Shown in pieces: positions 40,037 to 49,278 of a DNA stretch of 64,000 nucleotides (positions are counted from its first letter, which is position 1; every line of letters starts with the position of its first letter). Where the stretch lies: contig CAWGLV010000001.1 of assembly GCA_963823495.1 (NCBI GenBank), positions 2,480,001 through 2,544,000 on the forward strand. Reading direction: 5' to 3'. Below the pieces are notes generated by a model. That model worked only from the letters and a program-made list of their open reading frames with translations. It had not been told where the DNA came from and made no database searches. Made by a program: the position numbers and the translations under genes. This DNA comes from DATDAH01 sp963823495. GTDB taxonomy: Bacteria; Actinomycetota; Acidimicrobiia; Acidimicrobiales; DATDAH01.

Positions 40037-42690
40037 ATGCAGAAGAACGCCAATGTCGGGTCCAAGTTGCTGGCCCTCATCGCTGTGCCGGCGGTGGTCC
40101 TCGTGGCCGTGGCCAGCCTCGCTGCCGGCCAGCGCCTGGACGACGCCGATCAGGCCCAGCAGACCGAGGACGGCGCCCGGCTGGCCGCCACCAGCACCGC
40201 ACTGGCCCATGAGCTCCAAGCCGAGCGACTCCTGTCGATGCGCCTCGCCTACGGCGACGAGGAGGTGGCCGCCCAGCTCAACGAGCAGCGGGTCGAGACC
40301 GACGCCGCGGCCGAGGAGGTCGCCTCCCCACAGCCGGTGGTCGGCGACAGGTCGGTCGCCCGGCGCTACGAGGCCGCCGTCGGCCAGATCCAGACCGTGG
40401 CCGAGCTGCGGGCGTCGATCGATGACGGCAACGCCGCCCCCGAGGTGGCGCTCGACGCCTACACCACCGCGGTCGACTCCCTCCTCGAGCTCGATGCCGC
40501 GCTCGCCTCGGGCAGCGGGGTTCCCGAGCTGAACGCCACGCTCACCGACAACCTCACCCTGGCCCGGGCCAAGGAGGCCCGCGCGCTGCGGGCGGCCCGG
40601 ATCGCCGGAATGGCCACCGTGGGCGCCTACCGCGCCGGCGACTACCCGGCCCTCGCCGATCTCGAGGCCGAGGAGGAGCGACAGTTCGCTCGCCTCGAGG
40701 AGTCCCAGAACGGCGAACTGACCACCGAGATGCGCAACACGATGGCCTCACCGGAGGTCCGTGAGGCCGACGCGCTGCTGGCTGCGGTGATGGACGAAGG
40801 CGTTCTCGGCGGTTCCGGTGATCCCGGAGTCGAGCCCCAGACCTGGCAGGACTCGGCCACCCAATGGCTGGAGGCCGTACGCCGAACCGAGTCCGGGGCC
40901 CTCGACACGACCATCGCCCGGGCCGACACGGCCGCCTTCGAGGCCGACAAGTCGGCCCGCCTGTTCCTCATCGGCACCGCCGCCGCGGTGATCCTCTCGA
41001 TCCTCCTGGCCAGCCTCCTCGCCCGACGGATCAGCCGGCGCCTGCAGCGGCTCACCGGGGCAGCCGACCAGCTGGCCACCGTCGAGCTGCCCCGCCTGGT
41101 CGAAGACCTGCAATCGCCGGGCGACGCCGACGCACCTCCCGAACCCATCACCCCGATCGAGGTCGACTCCGGGGACGAGATCGGCCGGCTGGCCGAGGCG
41201 TTCAACGCCATCCAGAAGGTCACCAGCCAGGTGGCCGAGGAGCAGGCGGCGCTGCTGCGACGGGGGATCGCCGACATCTTCGTCAACCTCGCCCGTCGCA
41301 ACCAGTCGCTCCTCGACCGCCAGATCGAGTTCATCGACGGACTGGAGGCCCAGGAGCAGGACCCCGACCAGTTGGAGAACCTGTTCAAGCTGGACCATCT
41401 CGCCACCCGCATGCGGCGCAACGCCGAGAGCCTCCTGGTGCTCGCCGGAGCGGAACCGCCTCGTCGCCGGGCCCGACCCGTGGATCTGGCCGACGTCGTG
41501 CGGGTCGCCATCGGTGAGGTCGAGGACTTCACCCGGATCAACCTGCTCGCCCTCGACGAGACCACCGTGGGCGGCAACGCCGCGGTCGACCTCGCCCACC
41601 TGCTCTCCGAGCTCATGGAGAACGCGACCCAGTTCTCCCCACCCGACAGCACGGTCGAGGTGTCGGGACAGATGACACCCGAGGGCGGCTACACCGTGAC
41701 CATCGCGGACCACGGCATCGGGATGAGTGCCGAACAGCTGGCCGAGGCCAACGTGCTGTTGAGCTCGCCGCCCCCCGTCGGCCTGGCCCTCTCCCGTTCT
41801 CTCGGCTTCATCGTGGTCGGTCGCCTGGCCCGCCGTCTGGAGGTCGGCGTGGGCCTCACCCCGTCACCGGCGGGTGGCGTCACCGCCGTGGTCGACCTCC
41901 CCACCGCGGTCCTCTCGGGCCGCAGCGAACTGGATCAGGAACGCGGTCCCGTGGCCGGCGCCGCGGGGCCGACGGCTCCGTTCCCGGTCGAGGACCCCCG
42001 CCCGCTGGTCACCGACGACCCATCGCGGCCGACGGCCGGGGCCGCAGTGGCCGCCGGGCCGGCGTCGCTGTCCGATGCCCTGCCCGACGGCGAGGACTTC
42101 GAACGGGGCCTGGCCTCCCTGGTCGGCCCTGACACCCCCGGTGCCGGTGCGCCCCCGGCCCCGGACGAGATCGACCAGTCCTTCTGGGGCGAGCCGGCCG
42201 ACGTCCCGCAGGACGACACCTTCGCCGACCTCGCCGGGCCGGCCGATCTGGACGAGCCCTCGGGCTTCCCCGCCCCGGACCCTCTCGACGCCGTGTCGGA
42301 CGCCCAACCGCCGCCCCCGCGCCACCGCCGCCGCCCCCGCCGGCACCGGTCGCCGAGCGCTCCCCGCCGCCCGCCGATGGACCAACCCCGAGCTGGGAGC
42401 CCGCCCCGGACTGGCTCGACGGCGAGCTGGACTCGTTGGAACCGTCATCGACCGCGGCGGCGTCCGAGGCCTCCGCGCCGACGGCCCCGGCCCCCTCAGG
42501 CGGAGCGCCCCTCACCCGCCGTCAGCCGCGCGCCACCCTGACCGACGACCCCGCGCCGGCCGCCGCCGACCCGGCGGCCGGTACCCGCACCCCCTCGACC
42601 CGCCGATCCCCCGAGGAGGTCCGGGCGATGTTGTCCCGCTACCGCCGGGGCGTCGAGGACGGTCGGCAATCGCCCGGCTCGGAGGACTGA
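40037..42690 (+). CDS. Conservon sensor histidine kinase (CvnA type), frameshifted tail
   Basis: Two transmembrane helices (about residues 9-28 and 312-330) flank an extracellular all-helical nitrate/nitrite-sensor-like domain. A HAMP domain follows (RRISRRLQRLTGAADQL). The phosphoacceptor helix holds FKLDHLATRMRRNAESLL, and the HATPase domain has ELMENATQFSPP (N box) and DHGIGM (G1). After residue ~755 the frame breaks. A one-base loss between ~42299 and 42335 in a CCG/CCC run switches from frame 2 to frame 1, where PTPSWEPAPDWLDGEL ... SPEEVRAMLSRYRRGVEDGR completes the usual conservon tail. Three bases then lead to the roadblock gene. Confidence 0.85.
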
Positions 42691-42693
42691 CCC

Positions 42694-43116
42694 ATGACCG
42701 ATCTCAGCAGTGCCGCACAGAACATCAACTGGCTGATCGGCAACTTCGTCAACCAGGTCCCCGGCGTCAGTGACGCCGTGGTCGTCTCCGCCGACGGTCT
42801 GCCGATGGCGGTCTCCGACGGGCTGGACCGTGACGCAGCCGACCGCTTCGCCGCCGTCGCCTCAGGGCTCATCGGACTGGCCTACGGCGCCGCCGGGCGC
42901 TTCGGCGCCGGGCGCGTCACCGAGATCATCATCGAGATGGAGCGGGCGTTCCTCTTCCTCACGGGGATCAGCGACGGGTCCAGCCTGGCGGTCATGGCCA
43001 CCGCCGACTGCGACGTCGGCCTCGTCGGCTACGAGATGGCCGTACTGGTCGACAAGGCCGGCGCGGTCCTGACCCCTGAGCTCCGGGCCGAACTGCAGGG
43101 CGCGCTCCCGCAGTGA
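42694..43116 (+). CDS. Roadblock/LC7 protein (CvnB type)
   Basis: 140 aa, one roadblock/LC7 domain (MglB fold): INWLIGNFVNQVPGVSDAVVVSADGLPMAVSDGLDRDAADRFAAV and ALFF-like RAFLFLTGISDGSSLAVMATADCDVGLVGYEMAVLV. In conservons this protein associates with the kinase and the GTPase and may regulate GTP hydrolysis. Starts three bases after the kinase stop and overlaps the DUF742 gene by 4 bases. Confidence 0.95.
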   Translation: MTDLSSAAQNINWLIGNFVNQVPGVSDAVVVSADGLPMAVSDGLDRDAADRFAAVASGLIGLAYGAAGRFGAGRVTEIIIEMERAFLFLTGISDGSSLAVMATADCDVGLVGYEMAVLVDKAGAVLTPELRAELQGALPQ

Positions 43117-43478
43117 CCGACCACGGTTGGGACCGGGGCCTCGCGGCTCGCGTACGTCCGTACGCGATCACCGGCGGGCGCACGCGCGGTTCCACCGACC
43201 TGCCCTACGAGACGATCATCCAGACCACGGTGGAGGGTCAGCAGGCCCTGCCCCGCCTGGTGATGGAGCGACACCGGGTGGTCGAGCTCTGTGGCCGACC
43301 ACTGTCGGTCGCCGAGATCTCCGCCCACCTCAAGCTCGCCCTCGGTGTGGCGATGGTGATCGTGGGCGACCTGAGCTCCGAGGGGCTGGTGGCCACCAGG
43401 CAGCCCCGAACCAGTCGGGGCAATCGTCCCGACATCGAACTGCTGGAAAGGGTGCTCGATGGCCTCCGGCGACTCTGA
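43113..43478 (+). CDS. DUF742 protein (CvnC type)
   Basis: 121 aa from GTG 43113. Opens with RVRPYAITGGRTRGS, the DUF742 signature, and ends with a winged-helix-like region (VVELCGRPLSVAEISAHLKLALGVAMVIVGDLSSEGLVATR). It is the third conservon member, linking the roadblock protein to the GTPase. It overlaps the GTPase start by 20 bases. Confidence 0.95.
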   Translation: MTDHGWDRGLAARVRPYAITGGRTRGSTDLPYETIIQTTVEGQQALPRLVMERHRVVELCGRPLSVAEISAHLKLALGVAMVIVGDLSSEGLVATRQPRTSRGNRPDIELLERVLDGLRRL

Positions 43479-44070
43479 GACGACGATGGCGGCGGGACCG
43501 ACGGGGTCCGACACGACCCTTGCCGTCCCGCTACCGGTGAAGGTGATCGTGGCAGGAGGCTTCGCGGTCGGCAAGACCACCACCGTGAGCGCCATCTCCG
43601 AGATCGAGCCGCTCACGACCGAGGCGGCCATCACCCAGGTCAGCGCGGGCGTGGACGACATGACCGGCGCGGAGGAGAAGCGGTCGACCACCGTGGCCAT
43701 GGACTTCGGGCGGGTGGGCCTCGGACCCGAACTGGTGCTGTACCTGTTCGGCACACCGGGCCAGGAGCGTTTCCGCTTCATGTGGGACGATCTCGTGCGG
43801 GGTGCGGTCGGGGCGGTGGTCCTGGTCGACACGACGCGCCTCGCGGACTGCTTCCCGGCGATCGACTACTTCGAGTCCCGTGACGTGGCCTTCGTGGTGG
43901 CGCTCAACTGCTTCCACGGCCAGGTGACCCACGCCGTCGAGGAGGTCCGCGAGGCCCTCCAGGTCGACCACGGCGTACCGATGATCCTCATGGATGCCCG
44001 CGACCGCGAGTCGGTTCGGGCCACGCTCATCGAACTGGTCCGACACGCGATGTCCCGCGCCTCGGGTTGA
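43459..44070 (+). CDS. Ras-like small GTPase (CvnD type)
   Basis: 203 aa. P-loop VAGGFAVGKTTTVSAISEI (residues ~30-48), switch II FGTPGQERFRFMWDDL with G3 D replaced by FGTPG as is usual in CvnD/MglA relatives, and a degenerate G4 (ALNCFHGQ in place of NKxD). It hydrolyses GTP and is the presumed output of the conservon. The fourth gene completes the canonical A-B-C-D order; no cvnE-type P450 follows. Confidence 0.95.
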   Translation: MASGDSETTMAAGPTGSDTTLAVPLPVKVIVAGGFAVGKTTTVSAISEIEPLTTEAAITQVSAGVDDMTGAEEKRSTTVAMDFGRVGLGPELVLYLFGTPGQERFRFMWDDLVRGAVGAVVLVDTTRLADCFPAIDYFESRDVAFVVALNCFHGQVTHAVEEVREALQVDHGVPMILMDARDRESVRATLIELVRHAMSRASG

Positions 44071-44108
44071 ACGCGACCCCCCTGCCCGATCGGTAGGGTG
44101 CGGCGCTC

Positions 44109-44969
44109 GTGTCGCCGCTGACGGTCGTCGTCGTCCACCGCAATCGCGCCGAACGCTGTCGGGCGACCGTCGCCGCCCTGCGGGCGCAGACGGCGCCCAC
44201 CCGGATCATCGTGGTCGACGCCGGCTCCGTCGATGCCGCCCGGGACGCGGTGGCCGCCGTCGTGGCCGAACGGAACGGGGACGAGTTCATCGCCTCAGCG
44301 GACAACCTGGGGTTCGGTCCCGGAGCCAACGTCGGGCTACGGCACTGGCTCAGCACGCAGACGGGGGAGTGGGTGGCACTCTGCCCCCACGACGCCCTGC
44401 CGGCACCGGACTGCCTCGAGCACCTCCTGGCGGCCGTCGGCCCGCGGCCCCGGGCGGGCCTGGCCGGCGCGGATGTCGGCGACGGCCTCAGCCCGGTCGT
44501 GGACCGGTACTTCGGGACGCTCTTCCGGCCCGGGGTCGTCACGAAGGGCTGGGAACCGGTGCACTACCCGCACGGCACCCTCTTGTTGTCCCGACGAGCC
44601 TGCCTCGAGGACGTCGGGCTCTTCGACGAGCGGTACTTCAGCTACTGCGAGGAGGCGGACCTCGGCCTGCGGGCCCGGGACCGCGGATGGGAGATCGGCA
44701 TGGTCCGGGGCGCCCGGGTCACCAATCCGGACCTGAGCGCCTCGGTCGCGGTGGTCGACTACCTGCAACTGCGCAACACCCTGCTGTTGACGCGTGAGCA
44801 CTTCGGACGGTACGCCCACCTCATCCGGTTCTCGACCGCCCTGCTGCAGCTGGTCGGTCAGACGCTGCGGCCCTCCCGACGCCCGCTCGTCTTCCACGCC
44901 CGGGCCCGCGTGCTGGCCCTGCGCGACCAGCTCCGGGGGCGCTACGGGCCGCCGCCGGCCGGCTTGTAG
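44109..44969 (+). CDS. Glycosyltransferase family 2 (rhamnosyltransferase-like)
   Basis: 286 aa from GTG 44109. GT-A fold: TVVVVHRNRAERCRATVAALRAQ opens it. DNLGFGPGANVGLRHWL and the acidic G-D-G region, then PHGTLLLSRRACLEDVGLFDERYFSYCEEADLGLRARDRGW, give the acceptor-side motif (E-x-D-L-x-x-R) of rhamnosyl-type enzymes. It likely adds a sugar from a nucleotide donor to a surface polymer in the cytoplasm. It begins 38 bases after the GTPase and is followed by the acyltransferase gene. Confidence 0.9.
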   Translation: MSPLTVVVVHRNRAERCRATVAALRAQTAPTRIIVVDAGSVDAARDAVAAVVAERNGDEFIASADNLGFGPGANVGLRHWLSTQTGEWVALCPHDALPAPDCLEHLLAAVGPRPRAGLAGADVGDGLSPVVDRYFGTLFRPGVVTKGWEPVHYPHGTLLLSRRACLEDVGLFDERYFSYCEEADLGLRARDRGWEIGMVRGARVTNPDLSASVAVVDYLQLRNTLLLTREHFGRYAHLIRFSTALLQLVGQTLRPSRRPLVFHARARVLALRDQLRGRYGPPPAGL

Positions 44970-45015
44970 GTTCTTGGCCGCCGTGGCTGTGGTCGAGCGC
45001 CCCCCTCCTCCTGCG

Positions 45016-47031
45016 ATGAGCTCCGAACCGGTCCTCATCGACCTGCGCACCCGTCGTCGACCGGGTGGCTTCCTCCCTCGACTGCCCCGCCTCCCGCGCC
45101 GGCCCCCGGCCTCAGCGCCGCCCGGCCCGACGGTGACGATCACCTACCAGCCCGCCATCGACGGCCTCCGAGGGCTCGCCGTGGCCGGGGTCCTGTGCTT
45201 CCACGCCGGATTCTCCTGGGCCGTGGGTGGCTACCTCGGGGTGTCGACCTTCTTCACGCTGTCCGGCTACCTGATCACCACGTTGCTCCTCGCCGAACAC
45301 CGTCGGACCGGGTCGGTCTCGCTGCGGGCGTTCTGGACCCGACGTTTCCGCCGCCTGATGCCGGCCTCGTTGCTGACCCTCGCGGGGATCGTGTTCCTGT
45401 TCGGCCCGTTCGTGGCCGATGCCGACCAACTGGCCGAGCTCCCCGGCGACGTCCTGGCCGCTCTCGCCTACGTCGCCAACTGGCGGTTCATCGTCGACGA
45501 CCAGTCCTACGCCGACCTGTTCACCGCTCCGTCGCCCGTCCAGCACTTCTGGTCCCTGGCGATCGAAGAGCAGTTCTACCTGTTCTTCCCCTTGGTGATG
45601 ACCGGCCTCCTCGCCCTCGGCAAGGGCTCCCGGCGGGTCCTGGTCATCGCCCTGGGCGCCCTGGCCGGCTTGTCGACGGTGACGATGCTGAGCCTGTACA
45701 CGCCGGGAACCGACCCCGCTCGCGTCTACTACGGCACCGAGACGCGGGCCACCGAGCTCCTGGCCGGGGCCTTGTTGGCGGTGGTGCTCTCGGCCCGCCC
45801 CGCGGTGTTCGGCCGCCTGTCCCGCCGCCTCGTGACCACCATCGGCGGCCTGACGCTCGCAATCACCGCGTACTGGTGGAGCACCGTGGAACAGACCTCG
45901 TCGTGGCTCTACGAGGGCGGGCTGACGATCTATGCCCTGTCCTCGGTGGTGCTCCTCGTGGTCCTGCTCCAACCGGGACCGATCCAGCGGGCCCTGGCCA
46001 CCGAACCGCTCCGGCAGCTGGGCCGGATCTCCTACGGGGTCTACCTGCTGCACTGGCCGATCTTCCTGTGGCTGACGCCGGAGCGCACGGGCCTCGACAC
46101 CCTGCCGCTGTTCGTGCTGCGGACTGCGGTGACCGTCGGGGCCGCGCTGCTCTCGTTCCGGTTCCTCGAGCAGCCGGTGCGCACCCGCACCGCGCTGACC
46201 GGGCCGCGAGGCTGGGTGGCGGCGCCCGCCATGGTGACGGTCCTGGCGATGGGGGTCGTGAGCCTCGGGGCGCTCACCGAGGACCGACAGGACGACAGCC
46301 TCGGCCGGATCCTCGACGCCTCACCCGAGGCCGGTGATCCCGAGGACCTCCTGGCGGCGGCGCCGGACGCAGCCGACACCAGCACGGTGCCGAACGTCGA
46401 TCGAGTGCTCCTCGTCGGGGACTCGGTCATGGGACAGGCCTATGAGGTCTTCCGGGGCATCTTCGATGACCAGGGCATCCTGACCGGGTACGCCGGCGGG
46501 CCCTCGACCGGCCCCCTGCAGCCCCAGGGGGACTGGGCCCGCCAGATCGACAACTGGGTCGCCCGGTTCGACCCCGACGTCGTCGTCATGGAGGCCTGCT
46601 GTGACTACACCCAGGCCACCGACGGCGTCTACACGGATCCGGCCGGCAACGAGGTCCTGCCCGCCACCGACGCCGTCTACCCCAACTGGGACCGTGAGGT
46701 CCGGGACCTGATCCGGCGGGCGCAGGCCGGCGGCGCCCAGGTCATCTGGGTCCTGTCACCGCCGGTGCAGACCAACGGGTTCTACGGCCCGCTCGAGGAG
46801 CACGTCGAGCGTCTGAACGAGATGTACCGCGACCTGCCCGTGCCCCTCCTCGACTGGAGCGAGGTGGTCGCCCCCGAGGGCACCTACACCGAGACCGTGC
46901 CCGGGCCGGGGGGTCGGTCCATCGACGTCCGCCTCGAGGACGGCGTCCACATGACCGAGGCGGCCAACCGGCTGTTGGCCGCCCTCACCCTCGAACGGGT
47001 CGAAGCCGTGGGGGAGCACCCGGTCTTCTAG
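45016..47031 (+). CDS. OafA/YrhL-type acyltransferase with C-terminal SGNH domain
   Basis: 671 aa from ATG 45016 (GTG 44983 is an alternative). The first ~400 residues are the ten-helix acyltransferase-3 domain: GFSWAVGGYLGVSTFFTLSGYLI, FWSLAIEEQFYLFFPLVM (H-x-W-S-L-x-x-E-x-x-F-Y) and LGRISYGVYLLHWPIFLW. A linker then leads to an extracytoplasmic SGNH esterase/transferase domain with VLLVGDSVMGQAY (block I) and a C-terminal DGVHMTEAANRL (D-x-x-H). It moves acetyl or succinyl groups across the membrane onto a surface glycan. It is convergent with DUF2516 across a strong hairpin. Confidence 0.9.
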   Translation: MSSEPVLIDLRTRRRPGGFLPRLPRLPRRPPASAPPGPTVTITYQPAIDGLRGLAVAGVLCFHAGFSWAVGGYLGVSTFFTLSGYLITTLLLAEHRRTGSVSLRAFWTRRFRRLMPASLLTLAGIVFLFGPFVADADQLAELPGDVLAALAYVANWRFIVDDQSYADLFTAPSPVQHFWSLAIEEQFYLFFPLVMTGLLALGKGSRRVLVIALGALAGLSTVTMLSLYTPGTDPARVYYGTETRATELLAGALLAVVLSARPAVFGRLSRRLVTTIGGLTLAITAYWWSTVEQTSSWLYEGGLTIYALSSVVLLVVLLQPGPIQRALATEPLRQLGRISYGVYLLHWPIFLWLTPERTGLDTLPLFVLRTAVTVGAALLSFRFLEQPVRTRTALTGPRGWVAAPAMVTVLAMGVVSLGALTEDRQDDSLGRILDASPEAGDPEDLLAAAPDAADTSTVPNVDRVLLVGDSVMGQAYEVFRGIFDDQGILTGYAGGPSTGPLQPQGDWARQIDNWVARFDPDVVVMEACCDYTQATDGVYTDPAGNEVLPATDAVYPNWDREVRDLIRRAQAGGAQVIWVLSPPVQTNGFYGPLEEHVERLNEMYRDLPVPLLDWSEVVAPEGTYTETVPGPGGRSIDVRLEDGVHMTEAANRLLAALTLERVEAVGEHPVF

Positions 47032-47141
47032 ACGTGGCCCGGACTGCCCCGTCCCCCCGCCCGCGTCCCGGCCGGGTCGGGAAGCCGATCGCCCGTAGGG
47101 GTGCCGGGGCGGGTCCTCCCGGACGGGTCGGCGCAGCCTTC

Positions 47142-47188
47142 CTCTCGAGGCTGGGGCTGTCGGATTCCGACAGCCCCAGCCTCGAGAG
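47142..47188. terminator. Bidirectional 22-bp hairpin terminator
   Basis: A perfect 22-bp stem (CTCTCGAGGCTGGGGCTGTCGG and its complement) with a 3-base loop, placed between two convergent genes (acyltransferase stop 47031, DUF2516 stop 47223). It can terminate transcripts from both sides. Confidence 0.9.
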
Positions 47189-47222
47189 TGCCGCGTCAGC
47201 CCAGCCCGGCGACGGCGGGGGT

Positions 47223-47480
47223 TCAGGTCTGCCGGAAGCGGCCGTCTTCGGCGGCGGCGATCTCGGGGCGGACGATCGCCAGGTACCAGCCGGAGATGAG
47301 CAGGCCACCGACGACGGTGAGCACGCCGAGGGCGGTGACGGCCATCCAGGTGACCTGGCTGCGGCCGGCCAGGCTCCAGGCCCAGGCGGGTCGTCGGGCG
47401 GCGTCCAGGAAGGCCCACGCCGTGATCGCGATCGGTACCAGGAAGAACGCGGTCGTCACGACGGCCCAGACGATCCGCAT
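47223..47480 (-). CDS. DUF2516 family small membrane protein
   Basis: 85 aa with two transmembrane helices (IVWAVVTTAFFLVPIAITAWAF and VTALGVLTVVGGLLISGWYL) separated by DAARRPAWAWSLAGRSQVTW, and a short acidic tail after VRPEIAAAEDG. Matches the small actinobacterial DUF2516 family, function unknown. It is divergent from the SDR gene by 11 bases. Confidence 0.75.
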   Translation of the reverse strand: MRIVWAVVTTAFFLVPIAITAWAFLDAARRPAWAWSLAGRSQVTWMAVTALGVLTVVGGLLISGWYLAIVRPEIAAAEDGRFRQT

Positions 47481-47491
47481 AGCCTCAACGT

Positions 47492-48232
47492 ATGTCGCGG
47501 GAGGGTCGATCCGTCGCCGGTCGCGTCGCGGTGGTCACGGGCGCGGCGAGCGGGATCGGGCGGGCCACGGCCGCGCTCCTGGCCGAGGACGGCGCCGCCG
47601 TGGCCGCGCTGGACCGGGTGGCGCCGCCGGCACCGGCCGGGGGGGCGGCCTGGACGCTGGACATCACCGACGGCGATGCCGTGGAGGGTGCTCTCGGCGA
47701 GGTGCGGGACCGCCTCGGGCCCGTGGACATCCTGGTCAACTGCGCCGGCGTGTCCCTCCCGGCTGCCATCGACGGCGAGGGCTACGAGGCCTCCTGGGAG
47801 GACACCCTGGCGGTGAACCTCACGGCCGGTGCCCGGCTGGCGCGGGCCTGCGTCGCCGACCTCCGTCGCCACGGCGAGGGGCGGATCGTGAACGTGGCCT
47901 CCAGCGAGGCCCTCGGGGCCACCGCCTACATCTCGGCCTACACGGCCAGCAAGCACGGCGTGGTGGGCCTCACCCGGGCGCTGGCCGTGGAACTCGGGCG
48001 GTCCGGCGTGACGGTGAACGCCGTCTGCCCGGGGCCCATCCGCACGGGGATGACCGAGGCCATTCCGGACGAGGCCAAGGAGAAGTTCGCCCGGCGCCGG
48101 GTGCCCGCCGGGCGCTACGGCGAGCCCGCCGAGGTGGCCCATGCCATCTGGGCCCTCGTCCTGCCCGGCGCGTCCTACATCAACGGCTCGGTGCTCAGCG
48201 TGGACGGCGGTCTCACCATCCAGAACACGTGA
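47492..48232 (+). CDS. Short-chain dehydrogenase/reductase
   Basis: 246 aa, a classical SDR. Nucleotide loop VTGAASGIGRATAAL (T-G-x3-G-x-G), NCAGVS, catalytic serine in NVASSEAL, and Y-x-x-x-K in YTASKHGVVGLTRALAVELG. The aspartate ALDRV after beta-2 suggests NAD rather than NADP. The family's C-terminal SVDGGLTIQN ending is intact. Substrate unknown. It overlaps the Gfo/Idh/MocA gene by 4 bases. Confidence 0.92.
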   Translation: MSREGRSVAGRVAVVTGAASGIGRATAALLAEDGAAVAALDRVAPPAPAGGAAWTLDITDGDAVEGALGEVRDRLGPVDILVNCAGVSLPAAIDGEGYEASWEDTLAVNLTAGARLARACVADLRRHGEGRIVNVASSEALGATAYISAYTASKHGVVGLTRALAVELGRSGVTVNAVCPGPIRTGMTEAIPDEAKEKFARRRVPAGRYGEPAEVAHAIWALVLPGASYINGSVLSVDGGLTIQNT

Positions 48233-49248
48233 CGCCCGTCCGCGTCGGCATCGTCGGCACGGGCTTCATCGCCCGATTCCACCAGCTCATGCTCCAGGGT
48301 GCGTCGACACCCAGTCAGGTCGTGGCGGTGTACGACACCGATGGCGAGCGGGCGGCCGCCTTCGCCGCCGACACCGGGGCGATGGTGGCCGATTCGGTCG
48401 CCGATCTGGCCGAGGCGGTGGACGCCGTCTTCGTCTGCACCTGGACCTCCGCCCACCACGAGGCGGTCGCCGCCGCCGTCGCGACCGGCACGCCCGTCTT
48501 CTGCGAGAAACCCCTGGCCCCCGACCTGGACCAGGCCCGGGCCCTCGCCGACCTGGTCGCCGACGCCGGGATCACCAACCAGGTCGGGCTCGTGCTACGG
48601 CGGTCGCCCGCCTTCAACCTGGCCCGCCGGCTGGTCGCGGACCCGGCGGCAGGTCGCCTGATGGCCGTGGTGCTGCGCGACGACCAGTTCATCCCCACCC
48701 AGGGCCTGTACGGCTCGGACTGGCGGGCCGATCCCAGCCGAGCCGGGGCGGGGACGGTCCTCGAGCACTCGATCCACGACGTCGACCTGCTCGAATGGCT
48801 CGTCGGGCCGGTCGAGGCGGTGAGCGCCTGGACCCGGGAGTTCCACGGCATCGAGGGGATCGAGGACGCCGCCGCCGCCAGCTTCTCCTTCGCCTCAGGA
48901 GCCGTCGGCTCGTTGGTCTCGGTCTGGCACGACGTCCTCGAACGGCCCAGCCTCCGTCACGTGGAGATCCTGGCCGAGCGACTGCACGTGGTCGTCGAGG
49001 GGGATTGGTTCGGTCCGGTGCGTTGGACGCTCACAGGTACAGGCGAGCAGGCGCTCGAGGGAGCCGACCTCCTCGCCGTGCTCGACCCGCCGCTGCGCGA
49101 CGGCGGGAACCCCGACGGCGAGTTCCTGGCCGCAGTGGCCGAGGGCCGGGAGGCATCACCCACCGTCGCCGACGCGTTGCGGGCCCACGAGGTGGTCGAT
49201 GCCCTCTACCGGTCGGCCGCCGCGGACGGCACGCCGATCCGTCTCTGA
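48229..49248 (+). CDS. Gfo/Idh/MocA family oxidoreductase
   Basis: 339 aa from GTG 48229, overlapping the SDR stop (GTGA). Rossmann core RVGIVGTGFIARFHQLML, cofactor proline/lysine motif PVFCEKPLAPDLDQA, then the alpha/beta domain with EHSIHDVDLLEWLVG, whose histidine and aspartate are catalytic in this family, and FSFASGAVGSLVSVWHD. NAD(P)-dependent sugar or cyclitol dehydrogenase; substrate unknown. Coupled to the SDR, so both may oxidise the same polyol in sequence. Confidence 0.9.
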   Translation: MTPVRVGIVGTGFIARFHQLMLQGASTPSQVVAVYDTDGERAAAFAADTGAMVADSVADLAEAVDAVFVCTWTSAHHEAVAAAVATGTPVFCEKPLAPDLDQARALADLVADAGITNQVGLVLRRSPAFNLARRLVADPAAGRLMAVVLRDDQFIPTQGLYGSDWRADPSRAGAGTVLEHSIHDVDLLEWLVGPVEAVSAWTREFHGIEGIEDAAAASFSFASGAVGSLVSVWHDVLERPSLRHVEILAERLHVVVEGDWFGPVRWTLTGTGEQALEGADLLAVLDPPLRDGGNPDGEFLAAVAEGREASPTVADALRAHEVVDALYRSAAADGTPIRL

Positions 49249-49278
49249 GCCCCTCCGGCGCTCCCTAGCCTGGGGATC

